Source of the DNA: Chara braunii
Taxonomy: Eukaryota; Streptophyta; Charophyceae; Charales; Characeae
Direction of reading: 5' to 3'
DNA length: 41,179 bases
NCBI GenBank assembly: GCA_003427395.1
Contig: BFEA01000299.1
Span: 156,990-198,168 of the forward strand
Part shown: piece by piece, positions 29,261 to 38,580 of the stretch
Position numbering within the stretch: position 1 is the stretch's first letter
How the letters are laid out: the number at the start of each line of letters is the position of its first letter
Position numbers and translations under genes: made by a program
The notes under the pieces: model-generated
Databases searched by the model: none
What the model was told of the DNA's origin: nothing
What the model saw: only the letters and a program-made list of their open reading frames with translations

Positions 29261-30216
29261 TGCAAGGAAGATGAGCAATAGCGAACTTCAGCAATCAAAC
29301 AGCATCATACATGTGAGTCCAGATAGTCTTGACCTCGAACCAACAGCAGAATTGCATCATGAGATTCACCAAATAAGAAAACACACCAAGAGTTCATAAT
29401 TGACAATGCCGAAATAGTCCCATCATCATCAATGAAGAACCAAAGTTGATATCCTATCTGGCGCGCGACGCCCAGACTACATGTGGCAGATCCTATCTAG
29501 CCTATACTACGAAGCCGAAAGTTGACGTCAACAACATTCCCAAAGTACGAGCATATGGCGACCAATGTCGCACGCTTCCAGCACCAGGTATGTCTCGCGC
29601 TACACTCACAACCTTGTTCCCCAACTCACAGATGCCACTAGCACCCAAGGATCACCCTGCGCCTCACCCAGCTTACAACAGCGCAGCTCGGCTATGGCTG
29701 CGTGCTCCTTCCCTGCTCGCCCGTGAGAGCGTAGGCGCCAGCCAGCAAATAGCACAGCATGCAGCCAGCACGCGAATGACGAATGAGGAGGCAGGCCCTT
29801 TCCTATATCGAAGTGGCCTCCCTGCGTCCAGTGCTAGGAAGCTTCCAGTAGTCCCCGGTAGCCTGAGGCCCAGCACGCTAGGAGCAGGCCTTGGGCCTGA
29901 AGTGGTTGCATGTGCCAAACTGCTTTCGGCCTGTGTTTGGCCCGATACCCGTATCCAGCCCAGGGCCTGCTTCACANNNNNNNNNNNNNNNNNNNNNNNN
30001 NNNNNNNNNNNNNNNNNNNNNNNNNNNNNNNNNNNNNNNNNCCCAGGGCCTGGGTTCACTCAACCAACTGGCGCTGCGCAACTGCCTGAATTTCCCTGAG
30101 TTGCGTAGTGGCCAAAAAAAGGGCCCTGAGGGCCTCATCGAGCCTGCCTGCACTTAGGGCGGCCGACGGGCTGCAAATTGGGGCCTTATGGGGCTCATAG
30201 AGGCACTGGCCTCGCA
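29261..30216 (-). repeat. Element C 3' LTR (left copy)
   Basis: Plus-strand ends are TGCAAGGAAG and CCTCGCA. It is collinear with 36845-37764, with scattered substitutions and without a segment of about a dozen bases containing GCGCTTGCGC that the right copy has near 37340. It includes a 65-base N run (29977-30041), where the right copy shows only 17 bases. Confidence 0.92.
29977..30041. other. Assembly gap inside C's 3' LTR
   Basis: 65 N lie between two copies of a CCAGGGCCTG word. In the other LTR the same interval is 17 bases, so the gap length is an estimate and the direct repeat probably stopped assembly. Confidence 0.95.
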
Positions 30217-30229
30217 TTCCTTCCTCTTT
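30217..30229 (-). other. Element C polypurine tract
   Basis: On the minus strand AAAGAGGAAGGAA directly precedes the LTR. It is all purine and correctly placed to prime plus-strand DNA synthesis. Confidence 0.85.
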
Positions 30230-30253
30230 AGCTTCAACAGTCCTCTGAGAAGC

Positions 30254-30745
30254 TCAATCTTCGATCATAGGGCGCTTTCCCTTCTGCAGAGATCCCTCGT
30301 ATTGGGTTACAACTTGAGGAGCGGTCTGCATAAGCTCTTCCCTGGTGAGCCAGCGGTCCTCCTTTGGATCAGTGTGATGCCGGAACCGAACGCGGTACTG
30401 CAGCTTCGGTTTCGGAGGACGTCCCCTGCCTGCTGGTCTTGCTACCGGCAGCTCTATGTGATCCACAATATCATCGATGTCCACCTCTCCATACATGGTT
30501 GGGGGCAGCATTGAGCGACGAGATGGAAACTGATCAGTATCTTTGAAAGGTGCCAGCTTGGAGGCGTGAAAGACAGGGTAAGTACGGAGATGACCAGGGA
30601 TCCGGATAACATAAGATGGCACATCCGGATCTGTCCCAACGATATCCAAGACTTCCCAAGGTCCAAAGTACTGGGGCATGAGTTTGCGGGAGATCCCGTG
30701 CTCCTGTCCCAGTTTTGACGACTTAACCCAGACCCTATCCCCAAC
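30254..30745 (-). pseudogene. Element C integrase C-terminus with AT-hook and chromodomain-like end
   Basis: Continues the integrase after a TAG (30748-30746, in place of the Gln seen at this position in element B). It reads VGDRVWVKSSKLG, GPWEVLDIVG, TYPVFHASKLAPF, then PAGRGRPPKPK with RGRPPK at 30410-30427, the best AT-hook core in the window. The end (YRVRFRHHTDPKEDRWL, ELMQTAPQVVTQYE) aligns with the shape of a chromodomain. It ends at TAG/TGA near 30254 after a basic tail. AT-hooks bind the minor groove of AT-rich DNA by family knowledge; a targeting role here is inferred. Confidence 0.85.
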
Positions 30746-31714
30746 CTAAAATGTAGAAGGCCGGCGGTGTCTATTTTCAGACTCTATCATTGCAGCCTGC
30801 GCCTTCTGCATCTGTTCTACAGCCTGCTGCATCTTCTGTTCATAACGGTAAGCAAATTCCAAGGTACCTGGTGCAGCAGTGGTTTGATTCTCAGGAAGAA
30901 GAAAGTCTAGTGGCAGTCTAGGCTTGAATGTTAGCAGTAAGCTGTTTGGGCTCACCCCGGTGGCGCTGTGTACAGCGTTGTTGTACAAGCTGGCGATGAG
31001 AGCAAGCTTCTCATCCCAGTCCACCTGGTTGGGCTCGATGTAATGCCTCAACAGGTGTTGTACAACGCGGTTCAGTTGCTCAGCCTGACCGTTGGCCTCT
31101 GGGTGATTCCCAGAAGTCATCTGCAACTGAGTTCCTTGCTCTGCAGCAGCGGCCTTCCACAACTCGCTGGTGAAACGGACATCCCTGTCACTAATAATAG
31201 ACTTCGGTAATCCAAAGTCCCTGACCCAGTTCTGTTTAAACATTCTGATCACATACTCCGTTCTGGCTGTTTCCGACATTGCCACTAACCTAGCATACTT
31301 GCTAAATCTATCCACGATGACGAAGATGTGCCGCATCCCACTCTTGCTGGTGATCAGAGTATCCATGAAGTCCATGGACAGACTCTCACCAGGCCGTTCC
31401 GGAATCGGAAGGGGCTTCAGGAGCCCAAGAGGAGCCTGAGTACAGGGCTTGTCTCTTTGACATACCTGACAAGTCTCCACGTACAGCGAGGCGTCTCGCA
31501 TCATCGTGGGCCACCAGAACCGCTGCAGCTCGGCGTCTCGCATCATCGTGGGCCACCAGAACCGCTGCAGCAGATTGGCTGCGGTCTTCTTACATCCAAA
31601 ATGACCGGTGGCATCATGACACTCACCTAAAAACAAACTACGCAAAGACTCGCTACTTGGGACACACAATCGTTTATTCCCGTCCTTCTCAAGGAACAGC
31701 AAGCCATTGACCAA
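30746..31714 (-). pseudogene. Element C integrase zinc finger and catalytic core
   Basis: HDATGH and CQVCQRDK form the HHCC finger, but between them a 14-residue segment (LQRFWWPTMMRDAE type) is duplicated in frame, lengthening the spacer. The core is intact: Asp in LSMDFMDTL, Asp in ISDRDVRF, Glu in NGQAEQLNR, with FSKYARLVA and LIASLYNNAVHSATG. Of the four integrases compared here, C and A keep all three catalytic residues. The frame ends at the TAG that separates it from the C-terminal DNA-binding part. The duplicated finger may impair multimerisation or DNA binding; that is inference. Confidence 0.9.
31491..31571 (-). repeat. 42-base in-frame tandem duplication in C's integrase finger
   Basis: GCGTCTCGCATCATCGTGGG and the following bases occur from 31491 and again from 31533, identical over at least 39 bases. 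The period of 42 keeps the frame and duplicates 14 residues. Confidence 0.95.
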
Positions 31715-31747
31715 CTCAAACTCGGCAGAGGTCTTCTTGTCCTTTGC

Positions 31748-32704
31748 CTAGAGTCTGCGTATGATCTCAAACATAAACTGATCCTCGCGATAGGCTTCCA
31801 CCAAACAGTGAGTAACATCATCCGTGAGATCGAACTCAGTAATCAGCGCACCTGAAAAGTCAGGTCTACGCGACAAGGCATCAGCCACCTTGTTGTACTC
31901 CCCTTTGAGGTACTGGGGGTCGAAGTCATACTGCTCAATGACTTCGATCCAACGCTTCAGGGCGTCAGAAAGTACGGGCTGAGTTCTCATCCATCTCAAG
32001 GTCTGATGATCAGTCCTGAGGATGAAGAACCTCCCAAGGAGATAGTGTCTCCAATGGGTCAGAGCCTTGTACACGACGTACAGCTCCTTCTCGTAGGTGG
32101 ACTTTGGCAACTTTTGAGACGACATCTTTTTCGACATGTACTCGATTGGCCTCAACTTTGGCCTCTCCTGTTGCGCGAGCACGGCGCCAATGCCATATTG
32201 GCTGGCATCCGTGGTGACTATAAACGGCTTGTCAGGATCAGGAAGTTTCAAGACCTCGTAGTGCGTCAACGCATGCTTCAGATGTGTGAAAGCAGCCTCA
32301 CACTCGTCTGTCCACTCCCATGGGGTGTCAAGGCGGGTCAGATCAGTCAAAGGTGCGGCCACTATGCTATAGTTCTTAACGAAAGTCCTATAGTAGTCGG
32401 TCATTCCTAAGAAAGATCTCATCTCAGTCACAGACTGAGGACGTGGCCAATCACGAATGCTGGCCACCTTCGCGTCATCGGGATTCAACCCTTCCGCGGA
32501 GATCTCATGACCCAAGTACAAGACACGAGTGCGGCCAAACGCAATATTTTTTACAGTGATGGCATTGAGGCCCTTATAATCAATGCACATCCGAAGAGTA
32601 CCCTCCTTCTTCTTAGATACAAATAAAACTAGAGACCCATAAGGAGAGACACTCGGCCGGATCCAACCCTTCTCTACGCTTGAGTTGGTGGCGAAGCTCA
32701 TCAA
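31748..32704 (-). pseudogene. Element C reverse transcriptase lacking the palm, with intact RNase H
   Basis: The frame starts in the fingers ([31 protein letters not shown]) and passes directly to the thumb/connection (FGRTRVLYLGHEISAEG, FLGMTDYYRTFVKNY). In B about 110 residues lie between these points, including [23 protein letters not shown] and YLDD. All of this is missing without a frame change. RNase H is complete (VTTDASQYGIGAVLAQ, YEKELYVVYKAL, RTDHQTLRW, VADALSRRPD). The copy cannot encode polymerase activity. Frames also change near 32690 and 32810, so it is disconnected from the protease. Confidence 0.9.
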
Positions 32705-32787
32705 GCTCGCCTGGAGACATCCGATAGATCCTACCCTTCGGGATACTAGACCCTGGGATAATCTCTATTGCATGGACAACCTCCCTC

Positions 32788-33567
32788 TCAACAACCCCTG
32801 TTGACTCTTAAAAAAAGATCAGGGTACTTAGCAACTACTCCCTCTATCTCCGGCGACATTTTCACCGGCTCGCCTGCAGCAGAGACATAAACTAAATACA
32901 TACCCTCGTCCTGATTTTGCTTATAATAATTGTAGAACGCGGCCGCACACATGCACCCATACGACTCAATCAGACTACTAGCTTTGAACTTATGTAATCT
33001 GGCGGTCCCTCCACCTGGCAAAGTGTGTTTGACCACTTTTCGGTCCCAGTCAAACTGGGGTTGTGCCATAGAGAGGTAGTACATACCTAGTAACATATCC
33101 ATTGGGAGCTCGTCACTTACTAGGAACGAGACACGATGTCTCAAGTCCCCTCAAGCGTACGGGAAACAACACTCAACATCCTCGAGGTAGTCATTGACTA
33201 CCATGCGCTGTTTGTTGGCACAGGTCGACTCCACAGGTCGACTCAGACGCTGCACTCGCCCCTGTAAACGCAGCCTCTCAACGCACGCGCGACTGATAAA
33301 GTTCCTAGTCGAGCAAGTGTCATAATAGGCGCCGGCCTTGCGACCACCAATGACTACGTCGCTGACGAACATCTCACCCTTCGGGGCTTTGACTAGTGCC
33401 GTCCAAGAAGCTAACGAGGCTGATCTAGACCACTCCACGTCTAGCTCCTCTAAGGACTTAAACACATTCATCGAACAGAGGCTCGATGGGTCTGAATGTG
33501 CTTGCGGGACGACGCTGGAGTCAGTAGCTTGGGCCATCTCTCGAGATGGTGAGGGTGTCTCCACCAC
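32788..33567 (-). pseudogene. Element C aspartic protease (active-site glycine lost)
   Basis: The first frame (33567-33151) has an approach segment and YYDTCSTRNFIS, where the family has D-[ST]-G; Cys stands in place of the Gly. It ends in a stop after VECCFPYA. The second part (33144-32788) has the second hallmark MDMLLGMYYL and a C-terminal linker, and ends with KYPDLF near a run of T. Beyond that run the RT lead-in (HAIEIIPGSSIPKG) is in another frame. It would have processed the polyprotein; with DTC it is probably inactive. Confidence 0.82.
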
Positions 33568-33596
33568 CTCGACCCTAGCAGTAACAACTACAATTC

Positions 33597-34085
33597 CTAC
33601 TGGCCCGACGTGTTTCCCGGAGCATTGCCTGAAGTACTGGCAACGTTGCTACCAACGGGTTGAGAGGATCCCAACACTTGCCCCATCGTAGGCGGGATCT
33701 TTTCGGTTACCTTCTTGTTGCGGCACTTGAATTGGTTGTGGCCATATTGACCACAACGAATACAGGCCTGCCGAGAGTAACGGTCTCTCCACACGTCCTA
33801 AGTGAGACCCGTCTTCTCCCATGGAGGAGCGTTGGGGTCAACTTGACACCTAGACCGGGAGTCTCCGCGGCGTCTACCGGTCGCCTTTCCTTTTTGAGAA
33901 ACAGCAGCGACTACTCCACCCTCTGAAGCATCTATGCTGCCTGCCTCTGAACCTACTCCCTCCTCGAAGTTGCCGTCCAACTCGATGGTTGAACCATCGT
34001 TGTCGACAAACATCAAGCGACCTTTCGCCTTCGAGTTAGGAGGCAGTGTCTTCTTCCTCCCATCCGGAGGTGGGTGCCTGTCCAT
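33597..34085 (-). pseudogene. Element C Gag C-terminus with zinc knuckle
   Basis: This frame overlaps the end of the Gag frame by about 50 bases and continues it in a different register. It starts Pro/Lys-rich, then an acidic segment, an Arg-rich stretch (KGKATGRRRGDSRSR), a TAG near 33797, and the CCHC knuckle CIRCGQYGHNQFKC at 33764-33723. It closes with a Ser/Gly/Asn tail. The overlap could mark a programmed frameshift or a simple indel; in element B the knuckle is likewise out of frame with Gag. Confidence 0.75.
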
Positions 34086-35574
34086 GCCCTATCTTAGCTT
34101 CAAGGTCTAGGGCCACCTTACTAAACGAAGGAAAGTTGTGCATATTGATGTTGGCCTCTTTTGCCAACTTGTTCCTGAGAGGCTGAGAAAAGCATCTCAA
34201 GTACGAAGTCAGTAGGACCTGGGGGTCATAGCGCACCCCTGGGACACAGATCAGATGCTCAACATCGTCGGTGGCTTCTCTTACTGACTTAAACTGCCTC
34301 GTGTGCAGTATCAGGATCGCATCAGTGGCCCTTTGAGCCTCCTGAGGATCGTGCCACCTCTCCTCCACCATCTTCAAGAAGTCATCCAGTTTCTGGGTGG
34401 CTGCCCAAGCGCGGAAGTCATGACCATATCCCTGGAGCTGCACTAAACCGCTCAACCATCTTGCTGCACTACCCTTTAGGTAAGATGCAGCCACAAGCAC
34501 TTCTTCGTGCGGCAAGGTAAGTTTGCACCTGACATAGACTGGCACTGACCTCAACCATGTGTCGAGGTCTTCGCCTCTCTTGTCCCCTGTAAAAGGTTTG
34601 GGAGTGGCGATGGCCGTCTTTGGTACCCACTGAGTTTGTCCCGGTCCCTGCACCATTCTGGGCTGTGGACCCGGTGACACAGGTTGCTGTGCTAGCTGTT
34701 GAGGCTGCGTGTCGTGAGGCTGCACAATCTGCGAGACAGCAGGCTGCGTGGTGACTGCAACCTGCGACGGAGTTTGGGTGTACACTGTCTGAAAAGGAAC
34801 CTGTAAACTACTCCCTGTTGTTACCCCTCCTGACAGCGGCATGCCCAAGGAAACGATAGCAATCGATGACGGGGCTACATATGGGGATACCCCTGTCACC
34901 GGTGGGACAGAAAAAGGAGGATATGGCACGGGCCAGGCACCAGGCCCGGTTGGTGATGGTGCTGCCTGAGCACAGCCTGCCAGAATGTCTAGGCTCTGTT
35001 GGATATCCTGAAGGATGGTAGTTTGATGCTCCTGCATCTCTATTACGCCTAGCAGGGCCCTCCTAACTGCCCTCACATCATCATCCTGTTCGTCAGGTCC
35101 ATCGTCCTCTATGTCTGCCCCTCTCCGCTGCATCCTGGCTCTTCTTCTGATCATCTTCTCCTTCTCCGCTTTTATATCTCCTAATGCCCGTTGTAGCTGT
35201 GCCTCCTGCAGGGCTGCCTGCTGGATGGCGACATCCTCTAGAGTCAACACTGCTACCTGGCTTGCCATAATGCCAGTGGACTGACTCACGGACTGCGCGA
35301 CCGTTGACCCGACGACACCTGAACTGCTGGCTTGGGAAGTCTGCTGCGCAGAAGTGACCATGGCGGAAGTAGCCATGGCTGCTGTAGCACCGGCCTCGCG
35401 AACTAAAGCCCTGCTGGCCTCGGTTGCTCTAGCTCTCCTCTACTGCTGCTGTCTCTCCCTAAGCTGGCGGAACATAATCCTATCACCCTCCGGTCCTAGG
35501 GACACGTGGGCTATCTGCCGTCTAGCTGATCGCAAGATCCGGTCGTCCAAGTGTGTGTCCTCCTGGTCGCTCAT
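34036..35574 (-). pseudogene. Element C Gag with early nonsense codon
   Basis: The likely true start is ATG 35574-35572. The frame reads 44 codons to a TAG at 35442-35440, following three CAG codons, then stays open to 34036. A downstream ATG at 35376 could reinitiate and give 446 residues. After the stop come a Ser/Thr/Gln-rich region, a charged helix (RALGDIKAEKEKMIRRRARM), an acidic patch, a Pro-rich centre, and the Gag domain in the last third (KPFTGDKRGEDLDTWLRSVP, YLKGSAARWLSGLVQLQG, LLTSYLRCFSQPLRNKLAKE). It forms the element's particle shell. Only this nonsense codon breaks the N-terminal part. Confidence 0.85.
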
Positions 35575-36829
35575 AGGCTACAACGCTGTGCACCGTCTAC
35601 ACTGGGACGCTCTAGGTGCCTACCGCAACATAATGCTCAGACCAACTAATGAGTTGGTGGCTATTTTGGAACAGATATCACTTGAGGTCAACAGGTAAGT
35701 CAGATTCCTACAAACGAAACTATTTTTAGTCTGATTAGTCCGCAAACAGAAGCACCAGGAACAATAATCAGTTCTAACTAATGATGTCTGTCAGATGTCA
35801 ATGGCTGTACACCTAACTAATCAAAACATAAAAACATAATCATTTGTGTGGATAGGACAGCATGGAATTTTCTCGAACTTATCACCTGGAATCAACCCCT
35901 CCCTTAGTTCCCCTGAGTATCACTTGACGTCAGCGTCCCTGAGCGATCTGGAGAGCGTCGCGTGTCTAAAGGTGTGTGTCCGGCCCACCCCTGTGCCTCG
36001 AGTATCTGCTGAGCTGGCCAGCCTTGCACGTATATTTATCCTCGGCGTGCCGCGAGCCTTACATCACTGGCTGATCCAGATTCATTTTAACGTCCGCCCC
36101 CAAGTGACATCAGGAATCATTTTACGTCGCAGCAGGACGACGATCACAGCCAGTGATATCCCCTTCCCGTGTTTATTTATAGACACCGGGTGCTCGTCTT
36201 TCGTGTAGGGCTGGCCTGCCCAGTAGTACCCATCTAACAACGCAAGAAGCCGAACAAAGGACAAGCAGCAAGGCATGCGTGCTCTACTCCCTGTGGGTTG
36301 GCATGGTGACCGTGACCCAGTGCTTCGTCCAGGGCCCTTCAGAAAGCTCTGCCCATCTCCACCCAGATGCTCCACGTGAACATTGCCGACTCTCAAGGTT
36401 GAGCGCACTCGACACCTCACGATGAGAGGGCTCTCAAGAAGGAACACACAACCTCACGGTAAGAAGTGATGAAGAGGGTAGATAAGGTTAAGAGCAACAT
36501 ACCTCATTCAAGCTGCCCCCAACCACAGAGATAATCTCACCAGATGACCAAATGGCGATTGCGATGACCAGTCACTGCATCGGCACAACCAACATTATCT
36601 CGCCGTTCCACCTCAGCATCAATCGCACAATAGATAGTTCTCATCACACTGTCCAGACCACATTACCTCATGTAGCCCTCCTGGCGATCCCCTCACCTCC
36701 TGGGTCGCCTNCACACTCGTCTCCACCCTCCTCGCTACACACCACTTACGGCCAAACTCGCCCAGCAGACCGCATGTATGTACCGCGTAAGGCAGAAGAC
36801 AAGCGCCAGATGAGCGCAATCGTACCACA
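35575..36829 (-). other. Element C leader
   Basis: About 1.25 kb between the primer-binding site and the Gag start. There are no convincing protein frames. One N at 36711. It is longer than typical leaders of this class and AC-rich near the primer-binding site on the plus strand. Confidence 0.55.
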
Positions 36830-36841
36830 GCTCTGATACCA
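36830..36841 (-). other. Element C primer-binding site for initiator Met tRNA
   Basis: On the minus strand TGGTATCAGAGC lies three bases (ATT) past the LTR end. It is the standard plant-type retrotransposon site complementary to the 3' end of initiator methionyl tRNA, and it fixes the orientation and the 5' LTR boundary of element C. Confidence 0.92.
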
Positions 36842-36844
36842 AAT

Positions 36845-37764
36845 TGCAAGGAAGATGAGCAATAGCGAACTTCAGCAATCAAACAGCATCGTACATATGA
36901 GTCCAGATAGTCTTGACCTCGAACCAACAGCAGAATTGCATCACGAGGTTCACCAAATAAGAACACACCAAGAGTTCATAATTGACAATGCAGAAATAGT
37001 CCCATCATCATCAATGAAGAACCAGAGTTGATATCCTACCTGGCTCGCGGCGCCCAGACTACATGTGGCAGATCCTATCTAGCCTATACTACGAAGCCGA
37101 AAGATGACGTCACCAGCATTCCCGAAGTACGAGCATATGGCGACCAATGTCGCACGCTTCCAGCACCAGGTATGTCTCGCGCTACACTCACAACCTCGTT
37201 CCCCAACTCACAGATGCCACTAGCACCCAAGGATCACCCTGCGCCTCACCCATCTTACAGCAGCGCAGCTCGGCTATGGCTGTGTGCTCCTTCCCTGCTC
37301 GCCCGTGAGAGCGTAGGCGCCAGCCAGCAAATAGCGCAGCAGCGCTTGCGCAGCATGCAGCCAGCACCCGAATGCCGAATGAGGAGGCAGGCCCTTTCCT
37401 ATATCGAAGTGGCCTGCCTGCGTCCAGTGCCAGGAAGCTTCCAGTAGGCCCCGGTAGCCTGAGGCCCAGCACGCTGAGAGCAGGCCTTGGGCCTGAAGTG
37501 GTTGCATGTGCCAAACTGCTTTCGGCCTGTGTTTGGCCCGATACCCGTATCCAGCCCAGGGCCTGCTTCACATACATTCACACAGGCGGCCCAGGGCCTG
37601 GGTTCACTCAACCAACTGGCGCTGCGCAACTGCCTGAATTTCCCTGAGTTGCGTAGTGGCCAAAAAAAGGGCCCTGAGGGCCTCGTCGAGCCTGCCTTCA
37701 CTTAGGGTGGCCGACGGGCTGCAAATTGGGGCCTTATGGGGCTCATAGAGGCACTGGCCTTGCA
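36845..37764 (-). repeat. Element C 5' LTR (right copy)
   Basis: 920 bases, TGCAAGGAAG to CCTTGCA on the plus strand. Collinear with 29261-30216. It contains two CCCAGGGCCTG words flanking a short spacer (37556-37602). No clear TATA box was found on the minus strand. Confidence 0.93.
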
Positions 37765-38562
37765 TAAATAAATAAATCATAAAAAAAACTTCAGCTGTCT
37801 AATCTATGTGTGATGACGTTCCACAGCAAGTTTACGGGTACCGCAGCCACGGCCATTGTAATCAAGACAACAGCACACTCGTGAGTATAAAGCAACCACA
37901 GAGCAACCACAGGTAAGTGAGTCAGCCAACACAACAACACAATCAATGGTTAGCTTTCCTCTCCTATGCCTGTACCACCTGCAGAAGCAATGCAACCAAT
38001 GAAGGCCAGCACGCGACACTACAGCAAAGCGTGAAGCTGTACCATCGGCCAGCACACAAGTGCATACTCAACACTTCACCCTCAGCAGCGCGTATGCATG
38101 GGACGTGTCACCCCTGGCATGCCAACGCAGCGAACTGCCATGTGAGTGTCAAGGACCAAAAGGTCTACGAGAAGGGGGATGCCACGTCAGCAGTGCATGT
38201 CTGCTTCACACTCAACACTGGTAAGCATGCAGCGCTTCAGCAGCAGGCAATCACAGCACAGGTACGTGCCACGTCAGACCATGCCCTGCCACAATCAATG
38301 CGCCACATCAGCAGTCCCGATCTTTCTCTTGACCGGTGCCACGTCAGCCTGTCGCCAACGAAGCTCTCGCCAGTATCCCAAAGTCTTCAGTGCAACCACG
38401 TCATCATCCTCGAGGGAGGCTGCACGCATATGAAATACTGCAATGTCTCGACTTGCGGTATTTACCGCGCGCGTTAATGAACGCGTTTTGTTTTGCACAT
38501 GTGGCACCTCCCACTTACCTGGGTGCCACGTCAGCACCTGACAGCAGATTGCGATGAAGGAG
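37765..38562 (-). other. Non-coding flank, possibly leader of a second minus-strand element
   Basis: Starts TAAATAAATAAATC, then an A run. From about 38100 it contains several GCCACGTCAGC and GCCACATCAGC words and CCCGATCTTTCTC (38316-38328), also found in the neighbouring LTR (38965-38977). It may be a diverged LTR copy, or the leader behind the primer-binding site at 38567-38578. No gene seen. Confidence 0.5.
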
Positions 38563-38566
38563 TGTG

Positions 38567-38578
38567 CTCCGTTACCAA
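38567..38578 (-). other. Diverged initiator-Met-type primer-binding site
   Basis: TGGTAACGGAGC on the minus strand follows the LTR end CATTACA with spacer ATT, the same layout as in element C. It matches the element C site at 10 of 12 positions. Confidence 0.6.
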
Positions 38579-38580
38579 AT

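Larger units (their letters stand above)
29261..37764 (-). mobile_element. Element C: Ty3/gypsy retrotransposon with both LTRs, defective
   Basis: On the minus strand the order is 5' LTR (36845-37764), 3-base spacer, initiator-Met primer-binding site, leader, gag, zinc knuckle, protease, reverse transcriptase, RNase H, integrase, AT-hook plus chromodomain-like tail, polypurine tract and 3' LTR (29261-30216). LTR differences are numerous (substitutions and an indel of about a dozen bases), so it is older than B. Defects include a stop in gag, frameshifts, loss of the protease active-site glycine and deletion of the RT palm. Flanks (poly(A) left, TAAAT right) give no clear target duplication. 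Confidence 0.93.

Noticed and set aside
28258-29298. A 346-codon minus-strand frame as one gene
   Set aside because: It includes poly(A)/poly(T) and poly(G) runs, an N and part of D's LTR. Only the 28934-28672 part reads like protein, and I list that alone.
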